64,000 nt of DNA from Brienomyrus brachyistius (taxonomy: Eukaryota; Chordata; Actinopteri; Osteoglossiformes; Mormyridae): assembly GCF_023856365.1 (NCBI RefSeq), contig NC_064534.1, forward strand, positions 9,196,536 through 9,260,535, written 5' to 3'. Below the pieces are notes generated by a model that was not told the DNA's origin, searched no databases, and saw only the letters and a list, made by a program, of their open reading frames with translations. The position numbers were made by a program, and so were the translations under genes. This document shows, piece after piece, positions 47,550 through 59,719 of the stretch (positions are counted from its first letter, which is position 1; every line of letters begins with the position of its first letter).

Positions 47550-48342
47550 TTAAAACTAGAATGTTTTATTTATTTTCTTTATAAAATAATGAACTTTTGC
47601 TTTAGAAATATATACAAATGTTTCATTGTGCTACAAAAGGCACAGGGAAAAAATAAAATACAAAAGCAGAGGAACTGGCCGTACAAATACGTTTTGCCAT
47701 ATATATAGTGCTTGTTGATTTATGGATGGCCAGAGATTCTTTTCTTCCCCACGGGTCGTCCATACACTTTCGGGTCCTTTTCAACTGCAGGCTCTTTCTA
47801 AGAATGAGTCCCAGCATGTATGACACTGACTTAATTTCCATTAAAAAGCCAAGGGACGCGTCACTAAAAGGCGTCCGGTCTCACGGGGCCATTCCCCCGC
47901 ACAGTTTGTGGGATACTCTCATTGTCTTTTTTATCTGCCTCTACAGTACTCGTGTCTCGTTTTTTTATGTAACTAAGGAAAACATCTATTGCACGTCATT
48001 TAGCAACCCAGTGGCGCACAGAAGCTGTTCACCCCGTCATCCTCGTCTCGAAACTTCCCCCCCCCCCCACTGTAGTGTTTTTTTTCACTCCGTCAAGTAC
48101 CGTTTTCAGCGCTGATATCAGTGCTTGACATAAATTGAAATGGGGAAAAAAAGAGTGTTATGTGAACACATTGCATTTTCTTTGTCAATTAAGCTTGCAT
48201 AAAAAAATAAATATAAACCTTTAACATTTCCTGTCCGCTGTCGATGCGGCTCATGAGTCTGGTTGGTGTTAAGTGTTCGTAGGAGAGAGGGAAAAGTAAA
48301 CACAAGAGTTTGGGATTTGAGTCAGGGGAGCATGCAGGTCCC
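47550..48342 (-). other. fzd10: fzd10 3' UTR
   Basis: The interval between the TGA at 48343 and the AATAAA hexamers at 47565-47574. It is AT-rich, without long frames. A C run (48056-48069) lies in it. The extent is inferred from the signal only. Confidence 0.6.
47565..47574 (-). promoter_or_regulatory. Polyadenylation signal of fzd10
   Basis: The plus strand reads tttatttatt, giving two overlapping AATAAA hexamers on the minus strand about 770 bases after the fzd10 stop codon. Cleavage would fall near 47545-47555. Confidence 0.65.
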
Positions 48343-50121
48343 TCAGACGCAGGTCGGAGGGGATCCTGCAAGCTCATACTTGGTGCTGTGGCTTTTTACG
48401 GGGGGGTGAGGTTTGATGTAGGCCCCGCCACTGCCACCGGTAAACACACTGGCTGGCTTTCTCCTGGCACGCTTCTTCAACTTCCTGCTGAAGACATTCT
48501 GCCAGGACTGCAGGGTTTTGGAGGTCCAGATCCACATGCCGCTGGTGATGCCCACCACCAACAGCATGAATATCTTCACCATGAAGATCTCCATGGCTGG
48601 GATGGAGCTCTTCATGATGCAGGACTCGGGTTCCAAGCCTCCGTCCTCCACGCACTTCTGCTCGCGGGCCTTGATCTCCCAGTAGCTCATGTTGAGCCTC
48701 TCGTAGAAGTAGCAGGCAATGACGCAGGTGGCCGGTACGGTGTAGAGCACAGAGAAGACGCCAATGCGCACCATGAGCTTTTCCAGCTTGTCCGTGTTCT
48801 CGCCCTCTGTCTTCATGACCCTGCGGATATGGAAGAGGGCCACGAAACCAGAAAGCAGGAAGGACGTGCCGATGACTAAATAGCATGACAGAGGGATGAG
48901 CACAAAGCCTGTGAGGGCCTTCACATCCATGCTGCCCACGTAGCAGACCCCTGTGAGCTCGTCGCCAGCCACCTTCCTCATCACTAGGATCATGATGGTC
49001 TTCACGGCCGGTATGGCCCAGGCTGCCAGGTGGAAATAGCTACTGTTGGCCTCAATGGCCTCGTGACCCCACTTCTTCCCTGCAGCCAGGAACCAGGTGA
49101 GTGTGAGGACCACCCACCATAGCGAGCTGGCCATGCCGAAGTAGTAGAGGATGAGGAAGACGATGGTGCAACCTGTGCTCTCCAGGCCCTCCTGGATGAT
49201 GTACTGGACGCCGCTGTCACGGTCACAGGCGATGTTGTGCGCCCCCACGAACAGGCGGATGAGGTAACCCATGGAGTAAACACAGTAGGACATGGACAGG
49301 AAGATGATTGGCCTCTCGGGGTAGCGGAAGCGCTGGGGGTCAACCAGGAAGGTGAGGACCGTGAAAGAACTGGACACGAAGCAGAGGATGGACCAGACAG
49401 ACATCCAGACGAGGGAGAAGCGTTTGTCCGCCTGGCTCCAGTACACATCCACCTGGGGGTAGCAACGAGGCGCACATGACTCGCTCTTCTGCACGTAGTG
49501 GAACTTGTCTGGGTTGCTGCATGTCCGGCGACCACTGCTACCAGTGCCAGCTCCACCCCCGCCATCCTTTAGCTGCAGCTCCTGGCCGCCGTTGGGCCGG
49601 TGGAGCCGGAAGTCCGGGGCCTGAGTGTGAGGGCCCTTGGGGGACTCGTCGGAGCCATTGCTGGGGGCCTCCATGCATAGGTTGTTGGGGTCGTTCTTGC
49701 TGGGCAGCCGGGAACAATCGAGCGAGTCGGGCCAGCGGAAGCTGAACTGCTCCATGATGGGTGAGCAGCGCAGCCGGGCCTGCTCGCACATCACCTTGCA
49801 GGCGGGGATGGGCGTGGACACCTGCTCGGTGCACATGGGCGCGTACAGCGAGCACAGGAAGAAGCGCAGGTGACCGTGGCAGCCGTACTCGATCAGCGGC
49901 GCAAACTCGTGCAGTTTTATGGCTGCCTCACCCTGGTCCATGTGCCCCATGAGGTTAGGCATCCGCGTCATGTTGTAGCCAATGTCCTTGCACAGCGGGA
50001 TTTCGATGGGCTGGCACCGCCCGTCATTGGGGCGGTCGGGGTCCATGGAGCTGATGGCGGTGCAGCCAGCAATCACCAAGGTGAGGAGCCATAGCGATCT
50101 CGGTGCGGAGGGGCAAGGCAT
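48343..50121 (-). CDS. fzd10: Frizzled-10 Wnt receptor (single exon)
   Basis: A 592-residue seven-helix receptor at the plasma membrane that binds Wnt ligands and signals through Dishevelled. A signal peptide spans about residues 1-22. The cysteine-rich Wnt-binding domain has all ten cysteines (36, 44, 81, 90, 97, 108, 112, 119, 136, 149), with NMT and NGS sequons at 50 and 155. A glycine-rich linker (about 186-198) and hinge cysteines 201, 216 and 220 follow. Seven hydrophobic helices lie at about 237-532, with an outer-loop pair at C299 and C393. The Dishevelled-binding KTLQSW is at 535-540 and the tail ends in PTCV, a PDZ-binding form. The tail and linker match frizzled-10 rather than frizzled-9 or -4. 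Vertebrate FZD10 is also intronless and of similar length. The ATG at 50121 gives a proper signal peptide. No damage was seen. Confidence 0.98.
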   Translation of the reverse strand: MPCPSAPRSLWLLTLVIAGCTAISSMDPDRPNDGRCQPIEIPLCKDIGYNMTRMPNLMGHMDQGEAAIKLHEFAPLIEYGCHGHLRFFLCSLYAPMCTEQVSTPIPACKVMCEQARLRCSPIMEQFSFRWPDSLDCSRLPSKNDPNNLCMEAPSNGSDESPKGPHTQAPDFRLHRPNGGQELQLKDGGGGAGTGSSGRRTCSNPDKFHYVQKSESCAPRCYPQVDVYWSQADKRFSLVWMSVWSILCFVSSSFTVLTFLVDPQRFRYPERPIIFLSMSYCVYSMGYLIRLFVGAHNIACDRDSGVQYIIQEGLESTGCTIVFLILYYFGMASSLWWVVLTLTWFLAAGKKWGHEAIEANSSYFHLAAWAIPAVKTIMILVMRKVAGDELTGVCYVGSMDVKALTGFVLIPLSCYLVIGTSFLLSGFVALFHIRRVMKTEGENTDKLEKLMVRIGVFSVLYTVPATCVIACYFYERLNMSYWEIKAREQKCVEDGGLEPESCIMKSSIPAMEIFMVKIFMLLVVGITSGMWIWTSKTLQSWQNVFSRKLKKRARRKPASVFTGGSGGAYIKPHPPVKSHSTKYELAGSPPTCV

Positions 50122-51300
50122 CCCGTCAGCTTTCTCTCATGTAGCACAGCGGCTCAAAACACAAACACAGCAACGTCCGCTTTTAAAATAATTATTATTA
50201 TCCTCAGATATGCGTTGCGTTTCTTGCAGGCACAACAGCGACTGTGTTCGTGTTCATCTATATGTCCCAGGAGAGCCACGGGGGGTTAAGGGCGAAAGAG
50301 ATCAAACTCCCAAAACAGTCCATCAAAGTAGCGCAGCGTCCCCCTTTATTCGCCTTATCTGCCGCGTCTGGTAAAAGCACATTAATTCCTGCGGGACTTC
50401 GGGGGGGAAAACCGCTCATTCAGACCAGTTTCGTTTAAAAGATCATGCGCTTACCATGTGGGACCATGAAGTGAGATGTGCTCGGACATCCGAGCCTGAC
50501 GCCGGGAAGGCTCCGATAAAAGTCTCTCTCATTAGGCGGACGATCCGCTCCCCGGGCTGTAGCTTTGGTGCATGGGAGATCGGACTCCGAGGAGCGGCGG
50601 GGAAAACGGAGCCTGTCCCAGAGCAGCACGCAAAAACGGACGGAGACTTATCTCTCCCCAAAATCCCGCTATGGTCATACAGTCGGAACGCTGGAAAGCG
50701 GTCCTACGAAAAAAAAAATTATAAATAAATTAAAAAAAAACTCACGCAAAGCTTTTAGTCTTTTAGATGCTTGAGCGATTTTTTCTCCATCCCTCTATGC
50801 ACGTCCGTTTCTTAAATCTTTCTTAGATGTACTGCATCGGGAAACGTTAACTTGTCCCCGGTTACACTCCGCAAGACGACTTGTCGGTTGCGCTGCAGAT
50901 CTGAGTCTGTCTTCGCCACCGTCCTGGACTAACCTGCCAAATGACCCTCCTTCAAAGACACCTCGTTTGCATAAGAAAGGTAAAACTGACACGGTGATTA
51001 TTTTCAAATCGTGCGGAACAGCCCGCAGACCTCCTTAAAAAAAACTCGCAGCTTTTTCTTCCTCCCTCATTGTTGATCGCGCTACTCATCGGCCATTTGT
51101 CCTCTTTTCCGACTTTTAAAGAAAAGTTTCCAGTGATCACCAAGTGTTAAACTTTAGCGTGTTTCACTCGCAGGTAGGAGCCAAATGTTATCCAAGGCGG
51201 CCAAACGGACTGAAAGGCTGATTTATTTTCCTCCTCTGATTCAATTGTTCATTTTCACGGTCCGGGGGTAATAGAAAAAAAAGTTTATTGTTGGGATCCC
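50122..51300 (-). promoter_or_regulatory. fzd10 5' flank and probable promoter
   Basis: GC- and CpG-rich from the coding start to about 50650, then more mixed. No TATA box stands out, so initiation is probably dispersed, as is common for developmental genes. Placement is by position only. Confidence 0.45.
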
Positions 51301-52920
51301 CGTCTTTCCCACTTCTGTTTAATTATGACAGAACCAAATGAATGAAACGTGAGGTCAAAGTATTATGTATTTGAATGACATATGACTTACAATAAATTAA
51401 TATTATGAATTCCGTGAAAATATAGGCTATAATGTGGATCATACATTTCAGATGTATGAGTTTCTGTAGACTAGACTGATTTCAAAACGACAGTGCGTGT
51501 TATGATATTGCTCATCGTGCAATCAATAAATCAAGTATTAAAAAAAGCTTAAAAATTGTTAAATATTCAAACCTGATTTGCAGGAGAGTCTTTGAAGTGC
51601 TTCTGAGTGGGTAATTACACAGGATACTGCTTTGCCGATGTGTTTCATTCCCCGAGTCAAAAAAAGTCGGAAAAAATAACGGTTGGGCGGGGCAACATTT
51701 TAAAAGAGCAATCTCTCGTCTAAGAGCTCTTGGGAGTTCGCCAGCTTAGTTTAAGCTCTTAGGATTTCCTTTTCTGTAAAATAAAAGCAGCAAAATTAGA
51801 TCCTCATCCTGTCCTTTGATTTTCCCCCCTTTTTTGCAGTAGATTTTTTGTTGCTGGCTGTATTGATGCAAGATTGAGATATATATATATATATATTTTT
51901 TTTTTTTTGCTTTTAATATTTTCTTTTATAAAATATCAGAAAATATTAATCCCAGTCTAATTGCTAAGGCTGTTCCCTATGCATACGCCTTTGTGGTGAA
52001 TGGTTACACTCAATCAGCGGAGTCCCCTGTTAATTATGGTTAAAAAAAAAAAAACCCGCTGTCTTCTGTCACGCGGCTGAAAATGTCACCCTTTCTTTTG
52101 AAACAGACGGATTCTTGTTTTAGCCTCTCCCTGTGAGACTTACACACTCCTCAGCTGCGAGGAGTGACTCACCATGCGTATTTACCGTTTCCTCCAATAT
52201 TAATCCGCTAAGCACTTTACATATATCACATTACTCTTCAAAGCTGCGATTTGTTCAGCCTGTAATTTCACCACAATTAAATCCGCCTAGAGTCGGTAGA
52301 GACACTATCGGCCCTTGCAGTAACACCGCACCAGGCACTCTGCCGCTGTGCCGATCCTGGAGGGTTGGGTGGGGGGTCCTTACCTGTTTGCAACAGGGAA
52401 TCCTAGACCCAAAATACTGTTTTGTGTTCATCCAACACAATTTTAACTTATACAGTGCTACGTGAATCTCAAATTTTTTGTAGCGTTAGTTGAACCAGAC
52501 CCCAGACAGAAGGTTGTTGATTTGAATCCTGGCTTCTGCAAAATGACCTTTTGTAGAATGTCTAGCTGTGTAAAGGTTAAAATTATAATTATGGTCCAGA
52601 AAGACTGTTAAATCAAGATTTTCAATTTGTGATGTTTTTGTAATACCCCACAACCCCGACCAGGATAAGAAATGAGAAGATTTATTCACTGATATTTCTT
52701 GAAAAGCAGCATAATCTGTATGGTTGGTGTAGTCATGAATAAAATTTTTTGTTTTTCAAATGAGAGGTGTTTTGTGGCATGCGTTATTAGTGGATGATTT
52801 GTATAACCTAGTAGTCTAGGTTATATAACTGGTCATTTCAGTTCAGATGGTAGATGGTCATTTCAGTTCATTTCAGGCTAACTGATAAGGCCTCATCTAC
52901 TGCTGCTGTCAATACTGATT
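51301..52920. other. fzd10 upstream flank, no recognised gene
   Basis: AT-rich DNA with an (AT)n run (51879-51898) followed by a T run. No repeat family or coding exon was recognised. Confidence 0.5.
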
Positions 52921-52924
52921 TCTC

Positions 52925-53412
52925 TGCCTTATACACCCCTGCCTCTTAGACACCAATGCCTCTTATACTTATATACCCCAGCCTCTTATACTTATACACC
53001 CCAGCCTCTTATACTCGTACACCCCTGCCTCTTAGACACCAATGCCTCTTATACTTATACACCCCTGCCTCTAATACTTATATACCCCAGGCTCTTATAC
53101 TCGTACTCCCCTGCCTCTTATACTTATACACCACTGCCTCTTATACTTATTCACCCCTGCCTCTTATACTTATTCACCCCTGCCTCTTATACTTATATAC
53201 CACTGCCTCTTATACTCGTACACCCCTTGCCTCTTATACTTATACACCACTGCCTCTTATACTTATTCACCCCTGCCTCTTATACTTATACACCACTGCC
53301 TCTTATATGTATTCTCCCCTGCCTCTTAAACATCCCTGCCTCACATACTTACTTACCCCTGCCTCATACTTATGCAACCCTGCCTCTTATACTTATATAC
53401 CCCTGCCTTATT
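52925..53412 (+). repeat. 23-bp minisatellite, about 20 copies
   Basis: Units of cctgcctcttatacttatac plus a short linker repeat every 21-24 bases. Because 23 is not a multiple of three, an open frame of 157 codons cycles through all three readings of the unit, giving leucine-, tyrosine- and proline-rich periods. It is not a gene. Confidence 0.95.
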
Positions 53413-53747
53413 CCAAACAAATGCTGTAATGCTAATTAGCATGATAGCTATTCCATGTGCCTCAGTTTAGATGTCTCCAGTGTGGGGCTAGGGCATAGCT
53501 AGATGTTCAGGGCTGATTCCCCAGCCTTTGGGTGACTTGTTTTGGTTTTTGGGCTGGAGTACAAAGATATTTTTGAGGGGACAGAGTGGTAAACAGGAAG
53601 CACTTCTGGCCTGGCGTGGTCCAAGATGTGCTGTCACACTGCTGACATGACTATGGGTTCCACCAGCGCACAGAGAAAGGCTTTTCAGTGCCCAGTGGTC
53701 GAGGCCTTGTCTCAGCCTGGTGAAGATGTGTCACCTTGCTTATGCAC

Positions 53748-53764
53748 TCTCTCTCTCTCTCTCT

Positions 53765-53807
<43 letters not shown>
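53748..53807 (+). repeat. (CT)n microsatellite
   Basis: A CT run with one tgtct interruption. A second (CT)n tract lies at 54115-54167. Confidence 0.94.
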
Positions 53808-53808
<1 letters not shown>

Positions 53809-54114
53809 TTTCTGAAGGCTCTGGGATGATGAGGGTGCTTCCACACAGTTTCCTCGTATGCCCTGGGGGGTAAAGAGCAGGCAGGTGGGGTCGGTGCTTC
53901 CAGTGCCTTTGCATAACTGCCGACTTCTGTGTGATTAATATGTTTGTCTTTGTGAAGTGAGCAGCGCCGGGGCCGTGTTTGCGGGTTCCAGGTCTGTCAC
54001 ATCCAGTGCAGCAGATGGTGTCCTGACCCACACACACATTTGTTTTCTTCTTTTCTGTCCCTTTCAATGGGAAGCTGATATACTGAGGTTTGGATTTATC
54101 AGCCTACTGGCCTT

Positions 54115-54141
54115 ATCTCTCTCTCACTCTCTCTCACTCTT

Positions 54142-54167
<26 letters not shown>
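54115..54167 (+). repeat. (CT)n microsatellite
   Basis: A CT run with cact interruptions. Confidence 0.92.
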
Positions 54168-54169
<2 letters not shown>

Positions 54170-54172
<3 letters not shown>

Positions 54173-57100
54173 TGCTATTTGCATTGAAAAAGTCAGACCC
54201 ACCAAGTGAAACAGGGTCATACTATGTGTCTGACTGAGAACATGTTCATGTTCATGAGGTCCATCTGTTCCTCTTCCTGGTCAAAAAGCCACGTACTGGG
54301 ATTTTTCCACATTCCACATTCAAGCTCGCAACTGTCCAGATCGCATTTGGGAATGTCCCAGCGGTGCCCCCTGCTCCTCCCCACAGGTAGATAGAACCGG
54401 CCCCCATGAAGCAGCCTGTGATGTGAGCTTCAGATTATCTCCCTTGGGCTGTGCTCTGCTGTGGCTCTGCAAGTAATATCACAGGCCACACTTCCTCGAT
54501 TTGCCTCGTAAAAGCCCCCCCCCTTGGGATGATTTATCCCCCCCCTGCTGGCTGGGCTCCTCACAGATGCCGAAACAGGGATCGTGGGTAAACGGAATGC
54601 TTTTAGCACGTTTTTACGACTCGAGCCAAATCGCTCCACCAAACATTCCCAAGGTGTGGCTCGATAGGAGAGCAGGTCTGCAGCGATGCAGGGGTGCATT
54701 ATCTGCAATGTCTCTCAAAAACGTCACATAAGAGGTTGCCGCTTCAGGCCCCCCAGAGAGGTTACTGTGATATTTTAACTTCAATTTAAGAAGACCACTC
54801 ACAAGCATAACTAGGTAAAAATGCAGAATTATTGTTTCTTTGGATAAGCATGATTGAAACTCAGGTTAACATCCAAGTATTAAATGAGTCTGCAGAAGGC
54901 TTCACCCTTCACTGTCACAAAACTTAAATGTCTTCAGGACTCGGTGAACAACTACCCCTCTCCCCCCCACTACTTCCTTAACAATAGTTCCTTCCTGTAA
55001 CACAGGCTATTTACAGTCTTCAAAAGTGCGACTGCAGATGGATCGTCCCAATGCTGACGCAGTAGAGGGGTGCTGGGCTGGTGTGGAAGCCATTGACTCT
55101 CACCATTCCTTCCGCGAATCCATAGTGCTTACTACTCCCCACCCGCCACACCCCATTGTCCAATCACTCCCTGGCTTTTAGGAAACTCCGCCTGACACCT
55201 TTAAACACCACACACCCGCCCCCATTATCAGCCTGATTGCTCGTTTAATAAAATGTGCAGAATAATATTGTCACTCTGTCTAATAAAAATACCCAGGCTG
55301 TTAGATGTTCCGCCCGAATGCCTTTGTTCTAGTTTCCTGCCTTCGACTTTTTTCCCATCTCTCCCTTCCACTCTTTTTACGGTTGTTTTGCTGGTCGTGA
55401 TGATCTCTCTTTGAAAAGGAGAAGAAAGAGCAGAAATCATTGCAGCTCAATCTTTAGCATCACTGGCCTCTGTAGCTACTACTGTCTCTTTTATCTGTTT
55501 TTTTCTGCCCCCCCCCCCCCCATTTATCACACACCCCCACCTTTGTCCCCCTACCCACCCAGACACACACTCACACACACACAAATCAACTTTATCTCAT
55601 CTTTCCAACCACAACAACAACGCTATAAATGGAGGGGGTGGGGGTTGCGGGGGGAGGGGGACTGCGCCATCTCTGAGAAATCAGCAACTGTGAGATAATT
55701 CTGTAACTAATAAAGTGAAAGGGACCCTTTGATGGCTCGAACTGAAAAGATATTTTATTTTTGTGTGTGGGATTTGAGATGTGCGGCTCTATGGAGCCCG
55801 TCGGCTCCCCCGCTGTTCGGCTCTGGCTGGAAGCTGGCCCCCTCTGGTTAATGTTATGGAGAATCGCAGGAATTTTATGGCTGTCTTCTCCCTCAGCCCT
55901 CTTTTTTCTTTTGTTCCCCTTTGAAGAATGACTTTAGACATTTTATTTACATATTTAACCATGGATGAAAGAAAAGAGGGATGAAGAAGGAAAAGCACCC
56001 AGAGCCCTTGTGGGAATTTTGATAAGTTTAAATTAATGGAAATCTTATTAGCTATTTTCCAAAGCATTTTTCTTAAGCCCGTGTTTTCTGTTTGCTAAAT
56101 TTTTATTATTATAATTTTTTAAAATGTGTTTAAAGATGGACGTCAAAGTGAGTAAAGACAATGGAGATCATTGTGTAAAGGGGTCCTTTATCCTGCCAGT
56201 TTTGAAACTCACCCACATTGGGGCGTCTTTTTCCAAGGGTGTGGGCTGCACCGAACGATTCCCCCCCCCCCCCCCCCAGAAAATGGATCCGGCGTTCTCA
56301 CAGCAGAGCACATGCCACAATTGCCGCGTCTCAGGCTGCAACAACCGACCACATGGAATGGACTGCTGGAGGAGAGGGCTCCACTCACACTTACAGATGA
56401 CGGGATGAAAAGGGACGGTCAGTGGGGGGAGGGGGGTCAGCGGGGGTGGGGGGTGCATTTCGGGGACGTATTTGCATTGTTGGTGAAAAAATAAAAGGGC
56501 ACGTCGACTGAACGGACGGGGCGGGGCGGAGCTATAATCTACTTACAGGAGAGACTCCCTCTGTGACTCAATCATGACCCTCAATGACAAGAAACAACAC
56601 GCTCGGCTGGGGGCCAGTGTGTTTATACAGATGCGTCCCGCCTCGGCCGGGGCCCCCGCTCCGGCCCCCGCTTTGGCTTATTTAGTCATTTCCCACTGAT
56701 CATTTGTCAGGGAAATCAGGGGCGATTGGGCTCGGCGATAGCAACACTGTGCATTAGAAGACTCGTTTGTTGCCATTTCTGCTTGTTTCTCGGCCGGCCC
56801 AGAGAGCGGTCAGGACGAGTGGGGCGGTTCTGATCACATCCCCGTCGGGCCAATTAAAGCCAGATTTCAAAAACAGGTTTTGGGGGGGAGTTTGATGGGA
56901 GGAGTCACAAAAGGGGCGGCACAAACCACCTCTGAGACCATCAGGTGGGGAACACCCACCACGCGATGTGACCATGGCGACCGGGGACATGGAAACCCCG
57001 ATGTCCGCACCCCCCAGGGCCGTGGTCGGGCATAGCTGTCTGCCAGCAGCGACTCTGAGTCCTGTCACTTAAAAAAAAAAAAATCACCGGTTTTAGCAAA

Positions 57101-57470
57101 CGGTCCGGCAGTTTGAGGAAATGCATATGAACATCCGTGTGAATTATTTAGGGGGGCCTTGCAACATCAAAGACTCCAGTATCCTCGGCACATAAGGTTT
57201 TAACAGTTCAATAAAAAATAATTTATTAATAAGTACTAATTGTCTGCTGGTCTGCTTTCTTTCTCATATGACGAAAAAATTGAAGAGAGTGAAATTTAAT
57301 CCCGGTAACTTTAAAGCCAGAGACCTTTCATGAATGACGTGCGATAGGTACAGGCAAACGAACCCAACACCTGCTGGGGTTGCAGGGGCATCACAGCATC
57401 TCCCTGACACTATGAGGTGCCCGCTTTGCAGATCGAGCCAGATCGCAAGCGTGGTGCTTCCTGTAAATGC
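54170..57470. other. Non-coding stretch upstream of fzd10
   Basis: Contains C runs (55507-55521, 56262-56277) and G-rich tracts. The blocks at about 55690-56110 and 56680-56760 look unusually free of repeats and low-complexity sequence. No gene was found. Confidence 0.5.
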
Positions 57471-57473
57471 ATA

Positions 57474-57700
57474 AGATTAGATTAGATTAGATTAGATTAG
57501 ATTTATTGATCCCAGAGGGAAACCCTTGAGAACAGGTGAACATTCATATACTGCAAAACAAGCAAAGTGCAAAGACAATACACACAGTGCAAAGTAAACA
57601 GTGCAAACAAGTTAAAAAGTATACAGAAGCTAAAGACAGTCATGAAAAAGCTAAATATTCTGCAATATTCATGAAATAATAAATGGGGATGGTAACGTGC
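57474..57700 (-). repeat. LINE 3' tail with (TCTAA)n
   Basis: On the minus strand the end reads gggtttccctctgggatcaa, then taaatctaatctaatc. A gggatcaataaa terminus followed by a short tandem repeat is typical of fish LINE/SINE 3' ends. The body to the right is not recognisable, so the extent is uncertain. Confidence 0.65.
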
Positions 57701-59485
57701 AATTAGAAACAGACAGTATCAGACTTGTTCTATTGCACAAATGTTACTTGGGATAAAGCCATCTTCTGACTGTTCGCCAAAAAGCAGGGCCACACCCCAG
57801 ACAAAATTCTCAAAAGTCCAACAAAAGATGGCCGACATTCCACTATCAAGCCCCAGGTTTTCTCAGGGCAGTTGTGTTGGATGCGCGGTACTCGGTCTAC
57901 GTGCATCACTCCAGATACATAAATAATCCCTCCTATGCAGACCAATCACTCTAGACTCATAACTCTGAAACTGCACCTATTTATTTATTGCATATTCTGC
58001 TTCCATAAGAATGTGCGCAATGTTTCTCCATTGCTTAGGTGGTGAAATGTATTTCTTGTCTTATCTTAATGTCCGTGTCTTAAAATTACATGTGTCTGTA
58101 TTTCAGAATTTATATTATATTTCTTATTTTCTCATGGGCACCGTGACCAGTGAGAACAACCCCATGTATCATGTATCTGAAGCTGACAATAACTGATACT
58201 TTGACTTTTGACTTTGGCTATTTAGCGCGGAGAGGTGTCTCTTCACGTGGGGAGAGGAGACTGAGACTGAGTCTTGGATGATGGCAATCAACCTGCATTG
58301 TAAATTCGAGTCTGGAGGGGTCATTCAAGGCTCTAGGTGCGGAAGAATGAGATGAGAGGGTCTCCTTTGTTTGGTGCATATTAAATGATTGGGAGTTTTT
58401 CTTTCTGTACTAGATTTATTATAGTGAAGAGAGAAAAGGAAGGACAGATGGGAAGGAGAAAACAAGCATTGTCCACCAGTGGAAGGGTACATTTATTGAA
58501 ATATTACCCAGGGTGCTTGTGGGGGCGCTTCAGTGTGAATAGCAAATCAGGAAGGACTCTCTCTAATTCCCCTTTGAGTGGCCGGCCTTGGATCACGGCG
58601 TCTGGGGGGGAGACTTCCCACTGGCTCTGGCTACAGAGGCGCCATTCCCACAGTCCTCCCCCGCCCCCACCGGCGTGGCCCAGTCACGCTCAGAGGCACC
58701 CTCCAACCAAATTAGATTAGGCCCCCTGCCTTTCTCCACAGCCCAGCACTGGCCTTTTCTGTGCCAGTGCCATTCCTCAGGGCCTCGGTGACAAGGCAGA
58801 GGAAGGGAGACCGTGCAACCTGCAGGAGATGGGGGGTGGGGCAGAGGGTCATTTTAAAATGAAAACAGTCTGATTAATCAAGAGAAATTTCATAATTTAA
58901 CCCCCCCCCCTCCTCTCCCAAGTCAACCCTGTTGTCACGGTGATGGACAGTCTACAGAGAAGGGCCGGATAGGACCCTGTGAGAACGGGACCAGCTGTGC
59001 CGCATGTCAGGCTGCTGCTTTCCCCTGGCTATATGGGAATGTCTTTATATGGGGCCGTCAATCAAGGCGGAAGACCCCGCCCTCCTGCCAGACCCCTGAT
59101 GCTCCTACAGACAGTGGCCCGCCCTACTGGCCCGCTGGGGCTGTGACTGCGCACTCACCCCGATTGCTGTTAAACTCCACACCTCGCCCCCATGGAGGGA
59201 GCAGAACTGCATCTGTGTACCTTCTTATATTTTGCATATATCTGTCCCTAAAGCCAGCATTTTATAAATTAATGCCTTTTTTTAATCTCTAGGTTAAAAA
59301 AACAAAAGGACAAAAGAAAAACAACAGGGATTCACATCAAATATATCCTCGCATCTGTAAAAAAAAAAAAAAAAAAAACCTTTTTAAGCTCCAAAGTCAC
59401 TTACCAGCCTTCAAGGTGGAAGATTGGGGTTCAAATCTCTCGGAGAGTTCATCCCACAGAAGATCGACACAGTACTGCATAACAG
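57701..59485. other. Intergenic stretch, no gene recognised
   Basis: AT-rich then GC-richer DNA with a C run (58900-58909). An A run occurs at 59360-59379. No supported coding sequence. Confidence 0.5.
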
Positions 59486-59488
59486 GTA

Positions 59489-59690
59489 GCAGGTGGGATG
59501 GTGGTTAAGGACACAGGCTTCAAGCCTTGAGATTGTTAGGCTTTGAAGATGCTCCCTCTTGCATTACCCTTAAGCAAGCCACTTAACCTGAAATGCTTCA
59601 GTAAATTATCCAGCTGTAGAGCCCCCAAGTCGCTCTAGACAGAAGCATCAGTTAAGGACTGAAATAGCTATGTTTCATTAGCTCAGTGGA
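59489..59690 (+). repeat. Diverged tRNA-derived SINE
   Basis: The tracts gtgggatggtggttaaggac, accctt aagcaagccacttaac and aatgcttcagtaaattatcc followed by agctgtagagc match the body of a fish SINE family related to the one at 7405. The 3' tail is decayed. Confidence 0.6.
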
Positions 59691-59719
59691 CATGCTTACA
59701 CAGCTGCTGTACTTGTCAG

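Noticed and set aside
48310..48879. 189-codon frame antisense to fzd10
   Set aside because: Mirror of the GC-rich fzd10 coding sequence; histidine- and glycine-rich as expected from the complementary strand.
49002..49565. 187-codon serine-rich frame on the same strand as fzd10
   Set aside because: Shifted reading of the fzd10 coding sequence.
52956..53429. 157-codon repetitive frame
   Set aside because: Generated by a 23-bp minisatellite cycling through reading frames.
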